Assembly: GCF_945859685.1 (NCBI RefSeq)
Contig: NC_079148.1
Coordinates: forward strand, 48,123,946 to 48,187,945
From: Eupeodes corollae
Lineage: Eukaryota > Arthropoda > Insecta > Diptera > Syrphidae
Reading direction: 5' to 3'
DNA: 64,000 nucleotides
Part shown: piece by piece, positions 11,283 to 22,420 of the stretch
Position numbering within the stretch: position 1 is the stretch's first letter
Layout: each line of letters starts with the position of its first letter
The notes under the pieces: model-generated
What the model was told of the DNA's origin: nothing
The model's input: only the letters and a program-made list of their open reading frames with translations
Databases searched by the model: none
Made by a program: the position numbers and the translations under genes

Positions 11283-12560
11283 GAGACCCTCTAAACTGCG
11301 CCAACTACAGAGGCATCAGTCTCCTTAACATTGCGTATAAGATCCTCTCTGCCGTATTATGTGAACGTCTGAAGCCATTCGTCAACAACCTGATTGGTCC
11401 TTATCAGTGTGGTTTCAGACCAGGAAAGTCCACTATCGAACAAATATTCACACTACAGCAGATCTTGGAAAAAACCCAGGATTTTAAAGCCATTGTATGG
11501 CAGAATCTATAGGGAAGAGCTCCACCGAGCAATGTCTAGTTTTGGCATCCCTGTCAAACTTATTCGTTTGTGCAGAATGCTCTATCAAGGTCGGAAAACA
11601 CCTTACCGATACATTTGATGTCAAAAAAGGTTATTGACAAGGTGATGCACTGTCATGCGACTTCTTCAACATCGTTCTGGAAAGAATTGTGCAAAACTCA
11701 ACCGTCAACACTAGAGGCACAATCTTCCAAAGGTCCATCCAATTACTCGGATACGCAGATGATATTGACATAATTGGAAGATCAAAGCGTGATGTCAGTG
11801 GAGCGTTTTTGAGCATTGCGACGGGAGCGAAGCAGATGTGTTTAGTGGTCAATGAGGGCAAGACCAAGTATATGCTGTCATCAAAAAAGGACACTGAACG
11901 ACGACGTCTTGGACAAAACGTCACCATGGACAGCTATAACTTTGAGGTAGTTAAGGACTTTGTCTACCTAGGCACCACTATTAATGCAGACAACGACACC
12001 AGCGCTGAAATCAAACGAAGAATAACTCTTGCAAATCACTGATTCTTTGGACTTAGAAGACAATTGAGAAGTAAAGTCCTCTCTCGAGCATGTAAAATCA
12101 CCATCTATAAGACACTCATCATCCCGGTTCTCATTTACGGCGCTGAGGCCTGGACCCTGTCAAAAAAGATGAGAGCGTCTTAGGATGCTTCGAGAGAAAA
12201 ATTCTTCGGGTGATTTTTGGTCCCATACGCATAGATGGAGAATGGAGGAGAAGATATACCGACAAACTGTACGGGCTGTACAGCGACACCGACCTAGTTA
12301 GCAGAATTAAAGTCCAACGGCTTAGATGGCTAGGTCATGTAGATCGGATGGACATCAACGCTCCAGCCCGGAAGGTCTTCGAATCCAATCCCGAGGGACG
12401 GCGCAGTAGAGGAAGACCGCGACTCAGGTGGCGCACCCAGGTGGGAGAGGACCTCAACCAAATTGGCGTGCGAAACTGGAGACAGCTAGCTAGGGACCGA
12501 GCTGGCTGGAGACGCTTGATGGTTGAGGCACAGGTCCGCCCGGACTGTAGCGCCACCTTA
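11283..12560 (+). pseudogene. RT pseudogene of RTE-B
   Basis: RT motifs: NYRGISLLNIAYKILSAVLC and YQCGFRPGKSTIEQIF. An in-frame 33-base deletion compared with RTE-C follows (near 11480), then frame breaks near 11490. The FRQGDA block is changed to a stop-containing YxQGDA near 11635, and YADDIDIIG is intact near 11750. A further frame change near 12160 separates the last block (RLRWLGHVDRMDINAPARK, RSRGRPRLRW, WRQLARDRAGWRRL). The lower copy number of breaks at the 3' end reflects its short length, not activity. Confidence 0.88.
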
Positions 12561-12575
12561 AGTAAGTAAGTAAGT
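11283..12575 (+). mobile_element. RTE-clade retrotransposon copy RTE-B, 5' truncated
   Basis: Starts inside the RT (GDPLNCANYRGISLLN) and ends in the RTE C-terminal domain, then GTAGCGCCACCTTAAG and a tandem TAAG tail. Both sides carry the same 14 bases, AGTTTAAAAAATGG, at 11269-11282 and 12576-12589, which fixes the insertion boundaries. It sits in the middle of X1. The RTE assignment rests on RQGDALSC-like spacing, YADD and the RLRWLGHVDRM C-terminus. Confidence 0.92.
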
Positions 12576-13695
12576 AGTTTAAAAAATGGTGAACATTTTG
12601 ATAAACCCTAAATATCTTACGAACCAAAAACGCTAGAGACTTGAATACATTTTTGTATTATATATGGTTTTGAACAGTTTTTTTATAAATAAAAAAAACT
12701 AAAAAAAATGTGTCACCTCGAAAATTTTGAGAATACAAAATGATTTTATCTCCAAAACAAACCTGAAAAAAATATTACTCAAGTTGATAAAAATTGAATA
12801 TCTTTTCAAAACTGTTTGTATTGGCTTTGAACTACTTCTATCTATTAAAAAATATTGTTGTGAATATTAAAGAAAATTGTGAAAAAACTTAAAAAGAAAA
12901 CTTAAGAAAAACTTAAAAGAAAATTTAACAAAAGTTGGTAAAAAATGATTTTCGACTCAAATATCTTTTCAAAAACTTAAGACTATGGCTTCCAACTAAT
13001 TTTAACGAAATATTGTTTTAAACATTTGGCAAAATTTTGAGAATAATCGAATTGACAGTTTTCTTACAAAGAATAAAAATCTAATCAAAAAAATTAATAA
13101 AAGTTGGTAAAATTGATTTTGACTCAAATATCTTTTTAAAACTTTAAGATATTAGCTTTAAACTTTTTTTATCTTTTAAAAAATGTTGTTGTCAATAATC
13201 AGTAACATTTTGAAGAAAATCTATTTTTTTACAACAAATAAAAACCTAACAAAAAAGCGATACTACACTTGGTAAAAATTTACTTACGACTCAAAAAGCT
13301 TTAAAAAATTAAAAATATTGTCTTCAAACTATTTTTATTTCACAGCAAAAAATATTGTTTTCGATATGCAGTAGTTTTTTTCATCTAAAAATAGTACGCC
13401 AATTTTGTAAAATTGCTGTTCGGTTCTTGATATATCTCAAATTAATTTCATTCATTCAGTTTGTAAAAATTTAAGAAATTGGTAACAAACATTTTTCGAC
13501 TAAAAATCTATTTAACAAAACTAGATTTTCAAACTAAACTATTTTTTTCTATCAACAATATTGTTGGTAATTTTAAAATTTGTAAGAATAATTCAACATA
13601 CAACTTTTTTAACAAAACCCAAAAACCTACAAACCTTTTAAGCAAGACAAATCGACGGACAAGAAGGGAAGTTATCAGTGTGGGCGCATCCCAGC

Positions 13696-14354
13696 CTCTT
13701 TTTTTAATTTAGTTCAGATTCAGGATGTTTTCAAAAGAGAGTCAGAGATCTGCATCTAATTAGAAAAAAAGTTTCATAGCACTGAATTAGAAAAGTGCAT
13801 ATTGAACCATCAATCAGGCTATGTCGCAGGTAATTTATAGTTTATAGCTAATTCAACTAATAATTGTGTTGAAAATTCCATAATCATATAAAGCACCGTA
13901 AAATTAAAATTTCCAAGAAGAACATTTTTCTAAATAAAAACTTATAACGGAAAACACAATTTGTTATACACTAATGAATGTTAAAGGTATTGAATCGATT
14001 AATGGAGCATTGGTATGGCCTTATCTTTCACGTGGGCCCAAAAGAAAGAGTCTTATGGTGTTAAATTCATTCTGTTCCCGATTGTGATAACCTCTTGGAA
14101 AAACCATGCGAAATGGAAAATATTCTTCAAGTTTGAACTGAATTTCAACAATTTAAAAAAAAGAATAAACCCTTTTATTTAAAGTAGAGCTGTATTGTTT
14201 ACTTGTCAAATTTCAAAAAATGACAGCTTTCCTAGTGACATTTGCCCAAACACTCAGGCAATTCAAAAGAAAATCCCTAATGGAAAACACTTTACAAGCA
14301 CATGCGAACTCTGACAACCTTGCATTTTTGTTTTTATAACACAGTGTTAACTTT
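13696..14354. other. Noncoding interval between X1 and the Harbinger-like nest
   Basis: No gene or repeat boundary recognised in these ~660 bases. Confidence 0.4.
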
Positions 14355-14501
14355 TGGCCTTACCTATAATTAAAATTAAAGCTCACTTAAATATTTAACT
14401 GGGTTTTAAATATTTTGCCATACCAATAAAAATTTTAATAGTTAGGTTAGGGGCTAAATTTAATTGTTGTTTTACAAACGCACAGTTTAATTAAACTCAA
14501 T

Positions 14502-15442
14502 GGGCCTTACCAATAATCAAATTTAGTGACGACTTAAATATTTAAGTGGACTCTAAATAATGAACCATAACAATAATTAATTTAATAGTCAGCTTAACGC
14601 TAAACGTCACTCTAAATTTTAGATTAGAGACACGCATGTTTAAATTCGTGATTAATCGTAAGTGTAAACGTCATGTTTGTGCTGTCATTCTGACAGTTGG
14701 TAGCAAAAGAAATTTTTCGTATGTTTCTTTTGTCTGTTGCAAATTTATGTTTGGGCATGACCGTGAGCTCATAAAAATTAACAAAACTAAAAAATGTAAT
14801 TAAAATAAACAAATAGATTAATTTCTTTTTATTAAAATATATAAGTAACGTTTCAATTTATTTCAGAGTAAATTGTTATTCCAATGGGAACAAAGTGAAG
14901 TTGGTCGGTTAACTGGACACGAGCAATGAAGGAGTTGCTGGTTGAAGCAGTGAAGCCGTTTTCTTCAACGATGGAAAAACACTCAAAGCTAAATTTGAAG
15001 CTTGGCAGAGCATTCGGAAATGTTCAATGCCACTGGCTATTGCTTTACAGCCAAACAAATAAGAGAGCAATGGAATCGGCTAAAAACCCAAGCCAGGAGC
15101 AAAATAAGTGCGTTCAATCGGTCTCAAAAGGAAACTCCCAAAGAACCTTCTGAGATCGAAATTGAAATGCCTGCAATGTCGCTGATGCAACAAATACACC
15201 ATAGAAATCTGAAATTTTTTTGGATTCGGATACGTATCTGTTAGCATCCCGAACGTGGAGAATGTCATTTCGACAGCAGCTGTCTGTTTGGCAACAAATG
15301 TAGTAGATAATGTAATAGAGCACAGTTTAGTTAAAGACGTGTTAAATTTTGTTATTGGTTAACACACAAACAAACTCGTCTCTAAAGTTTAAAGTGGCGT
15401 TTATCTAAACGCTTGTTTAGTCAATAATTATTGGTAAGGCCC
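14502..15442 (+). mobile_element. Harbinger-like DNA transposon, inner copy
   Basis: Terminal inverted repeats GGGCCTTACCAATAAT (14502) and its complement ending at 15442, flanked by AAT at 14499-14501 and 15443-15445. Removing it joins the outer copy at a point where the two align (both have a CTGTCATT(C/T)TGACAG palindrome shortly inside the left end: 14682-14696 inner, 15454-15468 outer). It carries a broken Myb/SANT gene and no transposase, so it is non-autonomous. Confidence 0.75.
14890..15250 (+). pseudogene. Myb/SANT-like DNA-binding protein remnant (inner copy)
   Basis: Two frames together give a Myb/SANT-like domain: NWTRAMKELLVEAV at 14913-14955 and, in another frame, FTAKQIREQWNRLKTQARSK at about 15050-15110. 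The W...L...V and QW..LK pattern is the three-helix DNA-binding fold that Harbinger-type elements encode beside the transposase, where it is thought to bring the transposase to the element ends. A frameshift near 14960 separates the parts. Related remnants lie at 15655-15790 and on the minus strand at 62181-62250. Confidence 0.6.
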
Positions 15443-15619
15443 AATGGTTTGCACTGTCATTTTGACAGCACATCCAACGAATACTTTGCAGGTCACAAGA
15501 GTTGAGATTTGTTACAATTGTTGCCTGGGGTTTGTTCGTAGCAATATTTTACAAAAAAGTCGAGTAATACTTGGGTTTATATATAATTGTGATATATTCT
15601 AAAAATATCCATCATTTTA

Positions 15620-15790
15620 GAAATGGCTGAAAAACAAAATTTAAAACGGCAGATCGTCAAATTGGACGATGGCAATGAAGGAGCTACAAGTCGAAGCAGC
15701 TAGAGGAGGCGCGGACCAATTTAGTCGATCTCTGAGGGAGACTGGTTGTGGAAAACCTCCTAAGGAACATTCTGAGATCGATTATTAAAT
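15620..15790 (+). pseudogene. Myb/SANT-like remnant (outer copy)
   Basis: An ATG at 15623 opens MAEKQNLKRQIVKLDDG, and one frame over the sequence reads NWTMAMKELQVEAARGG, parallel to NWTRAMKELLVEAV of the inner copy. An acidic EHSEID tail ends at a stop near 15788. A frameshift near 15660 disrupts it and the C-terminal half of the domain is gone. Confidence 0.55.
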
Positions 15791-16206
15791 TGCTGAAATT
15801 TCCGCTCTGGATTTTGTTGAAGATACGGCAGAATTTGATTGCTATGCCTTTATTAAAAAATCATTATTAAATAATTGTTACTCAAAAATTTGTTTTGTTC
15901 TTATTTTGTCTCTCAAAAATTGCGAACCATTTATTATTTAGAAGTCTCGATAATTTTAATTAATAATAATATTGTAAAATTTAATTTTAATCAAATATTT
16001 TTGCTTTCTTTATGTTTGAAAGTTTTACTTATGACAATTCCATGCTGTCGTTTTGACCGAGAATGTAGTAGATATTGTAATAGAAGGCTAATTAGTAAAA
16101 GACGTGTTTATTTTGGTTATTAGTATACAGGCAAATTAACTCGCTGTTAAAATTTAACTCAACCATACCTAAACGTGTGTTTAGCGACTTATTATTAATA
16201 AGGCCC

Positions 16207-18060
16207 TTTAAAACGGTAAATCAAACAAAAAAAACCACACAAGTAACCCGTATGTATGTATATAACTGGCATTAGATTGCCACTCATCTTTAACATCCAA
16301 TAACGTGTATTTCTTTTGACATTTTGGAATTATTATCACTTCTGTCACAGTGCTGCTGATATTTTAAAAAATGTATGCATTTGCAATAAACAAAACTTGG
16401 GCCTAGGCTTATAGAATTTTTAAAAAATTCCGAATAAATTAATTAACTTGTAATTTGAATTAATATATAGTTTTATAGCAACAGTCAACCTCATATCTCA
16501 TATACCTAGCATTAAACTTTACTTAAATGTTCTATCGTTTTCTGACAGTTTAAAGACACTTGCATTATCGTCTGAATGGCCTGTCAATAAATATGTCAAT
16601 TGTTACTTAAATATTCAATAATTAAAAAACAAGCTGCTGTCAGTATAATGTGCAACTTTATCCTATATTAATAAATTCAATGTCAAGAAAAAAACATCAA
16701 AAGAATTAATCATCAAAATAGTTTAATAAAACGTGTAAGTATTTTTTGGTAAAAAAAAACACTAAAAGAGGTTATGACTTCGCTAAAATTAATTAACACA
16801 TATATACAAACGTATTTGACATTCATTGCAATCATAAAAGTGAAATTATTATTGAACTTGAGACAGTGCCGAAATTTGTAGACATATACTCGTATGAATG
16901 AAGACAATCCTTAACTAAACAAACCGAAATTAATAATATTATTTTTCTTCTGCGATTAATTGAGCTTTATGTAGCTTGAGTTATTCTTATAGAACAAACA
17001 TAATTCATAATGCGTTTAATGCTTTTTGAACATTTAGTACTTTTTTAAACCGCACATTTTATTGGTGACACTAAATGTCACCTCAAGTGTCACCAAAGCT
17101 GACGTCTTTTCCTTTAGGACGCTTTGTGAAAGAAAAGCATGTCTACATTTAGCATACAATAAATTCCAATTTGAGAACAAATAATAATTTATTCTGAGCC
17201 AACACGCCTTTTTATTTTCAGGTTTTAAAAGATATCTAGAAAATAATGAAATGTACCTCTATATGCAGAGAAATTATGTTTAAACAAATTTTAAATATCC
17301 AAAAAATGTATTCGTATTAAAATTTAGCAAGTCATTTGGTAAGATTTCAATTTCAATTAATTTAAACCATCACGGTCCCATCTACGTACAAATCATATTT
17401 GAATATCAAATCAAACCTTTCACCAATTAAGGATTTAAAAAACTCGTTCCGAGGTTAAATTAATTTCATTGCCAAACAAAACTTATTAAGTATTATTAGA
17501 CGTGAAATTCAAAAAAAAATAATAATTAATAAATGTTTATTTCCTTTGCATTTAACATATTTAAAGCACTGGAAAATAACACTAGAATTGTATTATATTT
17601 TTTCTTTTAAATTTATGTACTGCGCATTATGCTGACGCAGCAAATCTAGCAAAAATCTCGACGCAACGACAAATCGACAACGACGTGACATTGTTTGCCA
17701 GAACATTCATGCAGTGATAAAGATTCAAATCTTGATTGATTAGTAGTTTAGCTACATACAAGCTCATTGCATTGTACATATTGAACATTAATTGATCAAT
17801 TAATATAAATTATTTGAATTTGCAAAGTCAATTTGAATATAGACCAAAAGGTGACTTTGAATTAACTCATTCATTGGTATTTCTTTTTTTGAATTTAAAG
17901 TTTAACTTCCTCGTATGTAGGATATCATATTATTGTTCAATCCGCTTGCATGGTTAAATTGGATAATAAGGTTCTGTATAATTTCCTTAGTGGTGAATAT
18001 AAAAATGTATCTTTTTTATAATGTGATTAAGATTAAATTAAAGTTTGTAAATTTTATATA
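16207..18060. other. Noncoding AT-rich interval
   Basis: Nearly 1.9 kb without a reading frame of note. Near 17065-17100 the string TGTCACC occurs twice within 20 bases. Nothing else identified. Confidence 0.5.
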
Positions 18061-18432
18061 CAGTCCCTGGCCATATTATTAGACGCACTGCAGAATTTTT
18101 ATAATTATTAGATTATTCGCAATGTTTTTAACGTTCAAGAATGATGTATTGTTACATTTTTATGCAAGATGGAGCTCCATGCCACACAGCCCGGTCCATT
18201 AAAACTTAAAGAGGTTCAACAAAATATTTAAAAAAATAACATACAAAAAAATAAAATATTAATAAAAACAAAAATCTTTTAATTTATTGCATTATTTCTA
18301 GGAAGTAGTTTATATTCTGCAAACAGAATAATTTAAATAAATTACAATATTCGAAAACCTGGTTAAAATAGTTGGAAATCAAGATTTCCAGCATAAAATC
18401 TAAAGGGCGTCTAATAATATGGCCAGGGACTG
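18061..18432 (+). mobile_element. Tc1-like MITE with perfect 26-bp inverted repeats
   Basis: The first 26 bases (18061-18086, starting CAGTCCCTGGCCATATTA) are the exact complement of the last 26 (18407-18432). TA dinucleotides flank both sides (18059-18060 and 18433-18434), the Tc1/mariner target duplication. At 372 bp it is an internally deleted derivative; the inside keeps a short transposase piece. Perfect ends suggest recent mobility with enzyme supplied in trans by an autonomous relative. Confidence 0.93.
18159..18209 (+). pseudogene. Tc1 transposase remnant around the second catalytic Asp
   Basis: The frame reads FMQDGAPCHTARSIKT then TAA at 18207-18209. This is the QD(N/G)APCHTA motif of Tc1-type DDE transposases, whose aspartate is the second catalytic residue. 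The rest of the protein has been deleted, so it only identifies the parent family. Confidence 0.85.
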
Positions 18433-18434
18433 TA

Positions 18435-18845
18435 CAGTCGTCGGGTCCCAAGCAAAGTCGACTTTCTTTTTTTTTATAATTTGCAGGCACTAAAGCGTTT
18501 AAACATAATGACAGCGTTAGGAAAATAGATGAAGTACTGGTCTACATTGGTCTTAAATTTATAAATATCAAAATAGGAGGACACATTTAGAGTTAGCTAA
18601 AGCATTCACATTCTTGGTGTGCGGCTAAGAAAAGAATCTCTATCTTTGACAGCACGTCCGAAATCGAGGTAAAGGGAAATTTGAAAGTACAGTGGTCATT
18701 TCTTCTCGAATACAATTTAAGGACAGTATTGCTTGTAAACGGATGATATTTTCTGTTTGTTGGGATTTGGTGGTTTCAAATCCTTCTAGATATTTTTTTT
18801 TTTTTTCAAATGCAAATAATTTGTCCGTATTTTTTTCAATTGATT
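18435..18845. other. Noncoding interval
   Basis: About 400 bases between the Tc1 MITE and repeat X2, with no gene recognised; contains a T-rich run at 18465-18475 and another at 18789-18806. Confidence 0.4.
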
Positions 18846-19421
18846 TACTAATTTCCCATAGGAAGTTATTGTAATGGGTTTGATTTGTCGAATTAAAAAT
18901 GTTGGCATTTCTAGACATTTCGAGGTCAATAGAGTCAAACATTTTTTGGAGAGATGTCTGTACGTGCTTGTGTACGTACGTTCGTACGTCCGAAAGGGCT
19001 CTCAAGAAAGTAGCTTGGGTGATTCTTTTGCCATAGCAGTTTAAAAAAAGGTGAAAATGTTGATCAACCCTAAATATCTCACGAACCAATAATGCTAGAG
19101 ATATGAATTAATAATAAATATAAGATATATATTTGAAAGTGATACCAAACAAATATATTTTTGGGAAAAAATGCAATGAACACAAAAATTTGTCACGTCG
19201 AAAAAATGATTTTATCTCCGAAACAATTTTGTGCAACGACGAATGACGTTTTTAAAATCTGGTAAAATCGTTGACAGTCTTTTTTTTTTACAAAAAATTG
19301 AAAACCTAAAAAAAATTAACAGAAATTGATAAAAATTGATTTTCGACTACAATATCTTTTCAAAAATTTGATATTATTGCTTCCAACTAATTTTGACTTA
19401 TAAGAAATATTTGTTTTCAAC

Positions 19422-21289
19422 TTACTTACTTACTTAAGGTGGCGCTATAGTCCGGGGCGGACCTGGGCCTCAACCAACAAGCGTCTCCAGCCAGCTCGGT
19501 CCCTAGCTAGCTGTCTCCAGTTTCGCACACCAAGTTGGTTGAGGTCCTCTCCCACCTGGTTGCGCCACCTGAGTCTCGGTCTTCCCCTACTGCGCCGTCC
19601 CTCGGGATTGGTTCGAAGACCTTCCGGGCTGGAGCGTTGATGTCCATCCGCTCTACATGACCTAGCCATCTAAGCCGTTGGACTTTAATTCTGCTAACTA
19701 GGTCAGTGCCGCTGTACAGCTCGTACAGTTCGTCGTTATATCTTCTCCTCCATTCTCCATCTATGCGTACGGGACCAAAAATCAACCGAAGAATTTTTCT
19801 CTCGAAGAAACCAGCGCTGGTGTCGTTGTCTGTGTTAATAGCGGTGCCTAGGTAGACAAAGTCCTTAACTATCTCAAAGTTAAGCTGTCCATGGTGACGT
19901 TTTGTCCAAGACGTCGTTGCTCAGTGTCCTTTTTTGATGACATATACTTGGTCTTGCCCTCATTGACCACTAAACCCGTCTTCCTCGCTTCCGTCGCAAT
20001 GCTCAAAAACGCTCCACTGACATCACGCTTTGATCTTCCAATTATGTCAATATCATCTGCGTATCCGAGTAATTTTATGGACCTTTGGAAGATTGTGCCT
20101 CTAGTGTTGACGGTTGAGTTTTGCACAATTCTTTCCAGAACAATGTTGAAGAAGTCGCATGACAGTGCATCGCCTTGTCTAAAACCTTTTTTGACATCAA
20201 ATGCATCGGTAAGATCTTTTCCGACCTTGATAGAGCAGCGTGCATTCTCCATCGTCATTCTGCACAAACGGATAAGTTTGACAGGGATGCCAAAACTAGA
20301 CATTGCTCGGTAGAGCTCTTCCCTATAAATGCTGTCATACGCGGCTTTAAAATCGATAAAGAGATGGTGGGTATCGATTTGAAGCTCCTGGGTTTTTTCC
20401 AAGATCTGCCGTAGTGTGAATATTTGGTCGATAGTGGACTTTCCTGGCCACACTGATAAGGACCAATCAGGTTGTTGACGAATGGCTTCAGACGTTCACA
20501 TAATACGGCAGAGAGGATCTTATACGCAATGTTAAGGAGACTGATGCCTCTGTAGTTGGCGCAGTTTAGAGGGTCTCCTTTCTTATATATCGGGCACACT
20601 ATGCTGAGATTCCACTCATCGGGCATGCTTTCTTCCGACCATATTTTGCAGATGAGTTGGTGCATGCTCCGTACCAAGTCATCGCCTGCTGCTTTGAATA
20701 GTTCAGCGTTGATGCCGTCAGCTTCAGCAGCTTTGTTTGACTTAAGGTTAGAAATAGCTATCTTCACTTTGTCAAGGTCGGGTAGGCGGAATTGTTGATC
20801 TGCGTCGCCGAGGTTGAGTGGTTCTATCTCCCTTACAGCGGAATTCGGTTCTTCATCGCCGTTATATAATTTGGAGAAGTGATCTTTCCATATTCTCAGC
20901 ATCGACTGTGGTTCTACTACGAATTTACGAACCTCATTCCTGTTGTGACATCCCTCTATCTCCTCGAGCGCACGCTTCTCATGCTCTCTTTTTTTCCGTC
21001 TAAGAAGCCGGTGTTCCTCTCTCCTCTTCTGCTCGTAGAGCTCGCGAGCAGCTCTAGTCCTTTTGTGCAGCGCCGTTTTGTATGCCTCTTGTTTCGCTGC
21101 GTGAGCTTTCCGGCATTCGTCGTCAAACCAGGGGCTTCGCTGTGGTGGCCGTGTGAAACCTAGCACTTCAGAGGCGGTACCTTGGCTACAACGAGGTAGT
21201 GGTCCGAGTCAATGTTGGCCTCTCGGAATGTTCGGATATCCTGGATACTGGAGAAGTGTCGTGCGTCGATCGCAATGTGGTCAATCTGG
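19422..21289 (-). mobile_element. RTE-clade retrotransposon copy RTE-C, 5' truncated
   Basis: Minus-strand element with its 3' TAAG tandem tail at 19422-19436 and 5' truncation inside the endonuclease (reading QIDHIAIDARHFSSIQDIRT at the right end). The 12 bases TTTGTTTTCAAC occur at 19410-19421 and again at 21290-21301, a perfect target duplication within X2. This copy supplies the complete RT motif A that RTE-D lacks. Confidence 0.93.
19445..21289 (-). pseudogene. Endonuclease-RT pseudogene of RTE-C
   Basis: From the right end: endonuclease tail (REANIDSDHYLVVAKV), linker (RSPWFDDECRKAHAAKQEAY; REEHRLLRRKKREHEK), RT with SNKAAEADGINAELFK, NYRGISLLNIAYKILS, LFIDFKAAYDSIYREELYRA (motif A), KKGFRQGDALSCDFFNIVLE and YADDIDIIGRSK (motif C), then the RTE C-terminal block. 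The frame is lost near 21165 (missing endonuclease-linker segment), near 20450 (FRPG segment deleted), near 19870 and near 19650. A second deletion removes sequence around 19800-19810 where other copies continue through SLANRCFFGLRRQL-like protein. Confidence 0.9.
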
Positions 21290-21674
21290 TTTGTTTTCAA
21301 CATTCTGAACAAATTTAAGAAAAACCGAATTGACAGTTTTTTACAAAAAATAAAAAACTTAAAAAAACACAATCCTAAAACTGATAAACATTTTTCATTT
21401 GACTTAAATAGCTTTTCAAAAATTAAAGATATTGGCTTCAGTAATTTTTTTTTATAAAAATACAACAGTCCGTTTTTTTATAAAAAAAAATAAAATCTAT
21501 TAAAAATAGTACGCAAATGTGGTAAAAATGTATGTTCGGTTCTCGATATCTCGTAAGCAATAGAAGATATTGACTTCAAATTAATTTAAATCATAGAATT
21601 CGTATTTGTTTATATAAGAAATAAGAACATTTAAGAAATAAGAATTATTTCTCTTTGTTTTTTTTTTTTAACAG

Positions 21675-22420
21675 AATATGGATGAGAAAAAAAACAAAAA
21701 AAGTAAACTTTGGTGGAGCTGCGTGGCAACAGAAAAAAATTGCCAACTTCGAGAATAAAAGCCCCCCTTGACTATTTGTGGCACTGGCAATTCTTTTATG
21801 ATCCTCCAGAGTTTCAAACGCTCTTTGTTAAGCAAGGAAACGGAATTGACTATGGCTACTGGCGTGACGACCCCAAGGACGAGGAAGACTTGCTCAAAGT
21901 TCGTAATGACGTTTCCAAGGGATGCATCATCGAACTCATCGCCACAAATATGTTGGACGCCCTGGAGACAGACTTTCCGGTAGTTCCGTTCAATCACAAG
22001 GATTTGGGAGATATGAAAAGGGCGATAAGTTCATTTGTGGAGGAGAATAAGTATGAATGAAAATTTCTGGTGGAGGCTAAGTCGCAGCGGGCTAGACAAA
22101 TTTACGCCAAAACATTCCACAATGTGGGTATCGTTGTTCCAGTGAATAAAAGCACAACAGTAGGCTAAACCGACTTGAATTAAAGCTTGCCAACATCAAG
22201 AAGATCATCAGTGCATTGGACAAACTAGGCGAGTCCTCACAGGAAGAAGCCAAAGATATAGTCATGTAGAAATTGTAGCCCATCATAACAGCTTCAATTA
22301 TCGCTTTGGACGAGTGTGATTTTGGTACGAATCTGAAACTAGGAATTGATTTTTTCTGCTCTTCATGTCGTGAGCCTATTCAACCCGTCCCCAGAACTTT
22401 CGTTCAAACTCTTTTTCTAG
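21675..22420 (+). pseudogene. HPF1: HPF1-like (histone PARylation factor 1) pseudogene exon
   Basis: HPF1 joins PARP1/2 at DNA breaks and supplies a catalytic glutamate that directs ADP-ribosylation to serine. In frame from 21710 the sequence reads HWQFFYDPPEFQTLF, DYGYWRDDP, SKGCII and KTFHNVGIVVPV. After a frameshift near 22163 it reads IIALDECDFGTNLKLGIDFF, containing the DEC glutamate (22312-22314). Stops lie at 22058-22060, 22166 and twice near 22266-22277. All three non-frameshift stops are explained by C-to-T changes (CGA or CAG to TGA or TAG). The block is bounded by a good splice acceptor (pyrimidine tract and ACAG, ending 21674) and donor (TAG|GTAAGC at 22421), suggesting decay of an unprocessed gene copy. 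The N-terminal third is not seen. Confidence 0.85.

Larger units (their letters stand above)
10988..13695 (-). repeat. Repeat family X, copy X1, split by RTE-B
   Basis: Runs inverted relative to X4 (59.7 kb). The palindromic end is at 10991-11009 (TAACTTCC ... GGAAGTT) and the conserved end at 13660-13695 (complement of the GGATGCGNCCCACACTGATA form). Between them lie several diverged units carrying the complement of TTTGAGTCGAAAATCA. RTE-B (11283-12575) interrupts it with a 14-bp target duplication; without it X1 is about 1.4 kb. No ORF belongs to X itself. Confidence 0.8.
14355..16206 (+). mobile_element. Harbinger-like DNA transposon, outer copy
   Basis: Left end GGCCTTACC at 14356 and right end TAAGGCCC ending at 16206 are imperfect inverted repeats, flanked by TTT on both sides (14352-14354, 16207-16209). 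The copy is split at 14501/15443 by another member of the same family. Its own Myb/SANT remnant lies at 15620-15790. GGGCC-type ends, 3-bp target duplications and a Myb-like second gene are features of the PIF/Harbinger superfamily; no transposase is present, so the superfamily is inferred. Confidence 0.65.
18846..21600 (-). repeat. Repeat family X, copy X2, split by RTE-C
   Basis: Inverted relative to X4. The palindromic end is decayed (CCCATAGGAAGTTA near 18855-18868). It is followed by the conserved block with GTACGTACGTTCGTACGT (18972-18990) and the CCATAGCAGTTTAAAA block (19032-19050). RTE-C splits it with a 12-bp duplication. After the RTE the repeat continues from 21302 to about 21600, then fades before reaching the GGATGCGACCC end. 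Confidence 0.78.

Noticed and set aside
19891..20313. 140-codon plus-strand open frame
   Set aside because: It is antisense to the RT of RTE-C, and the same antisense frame appears opposite the other RTE copies.
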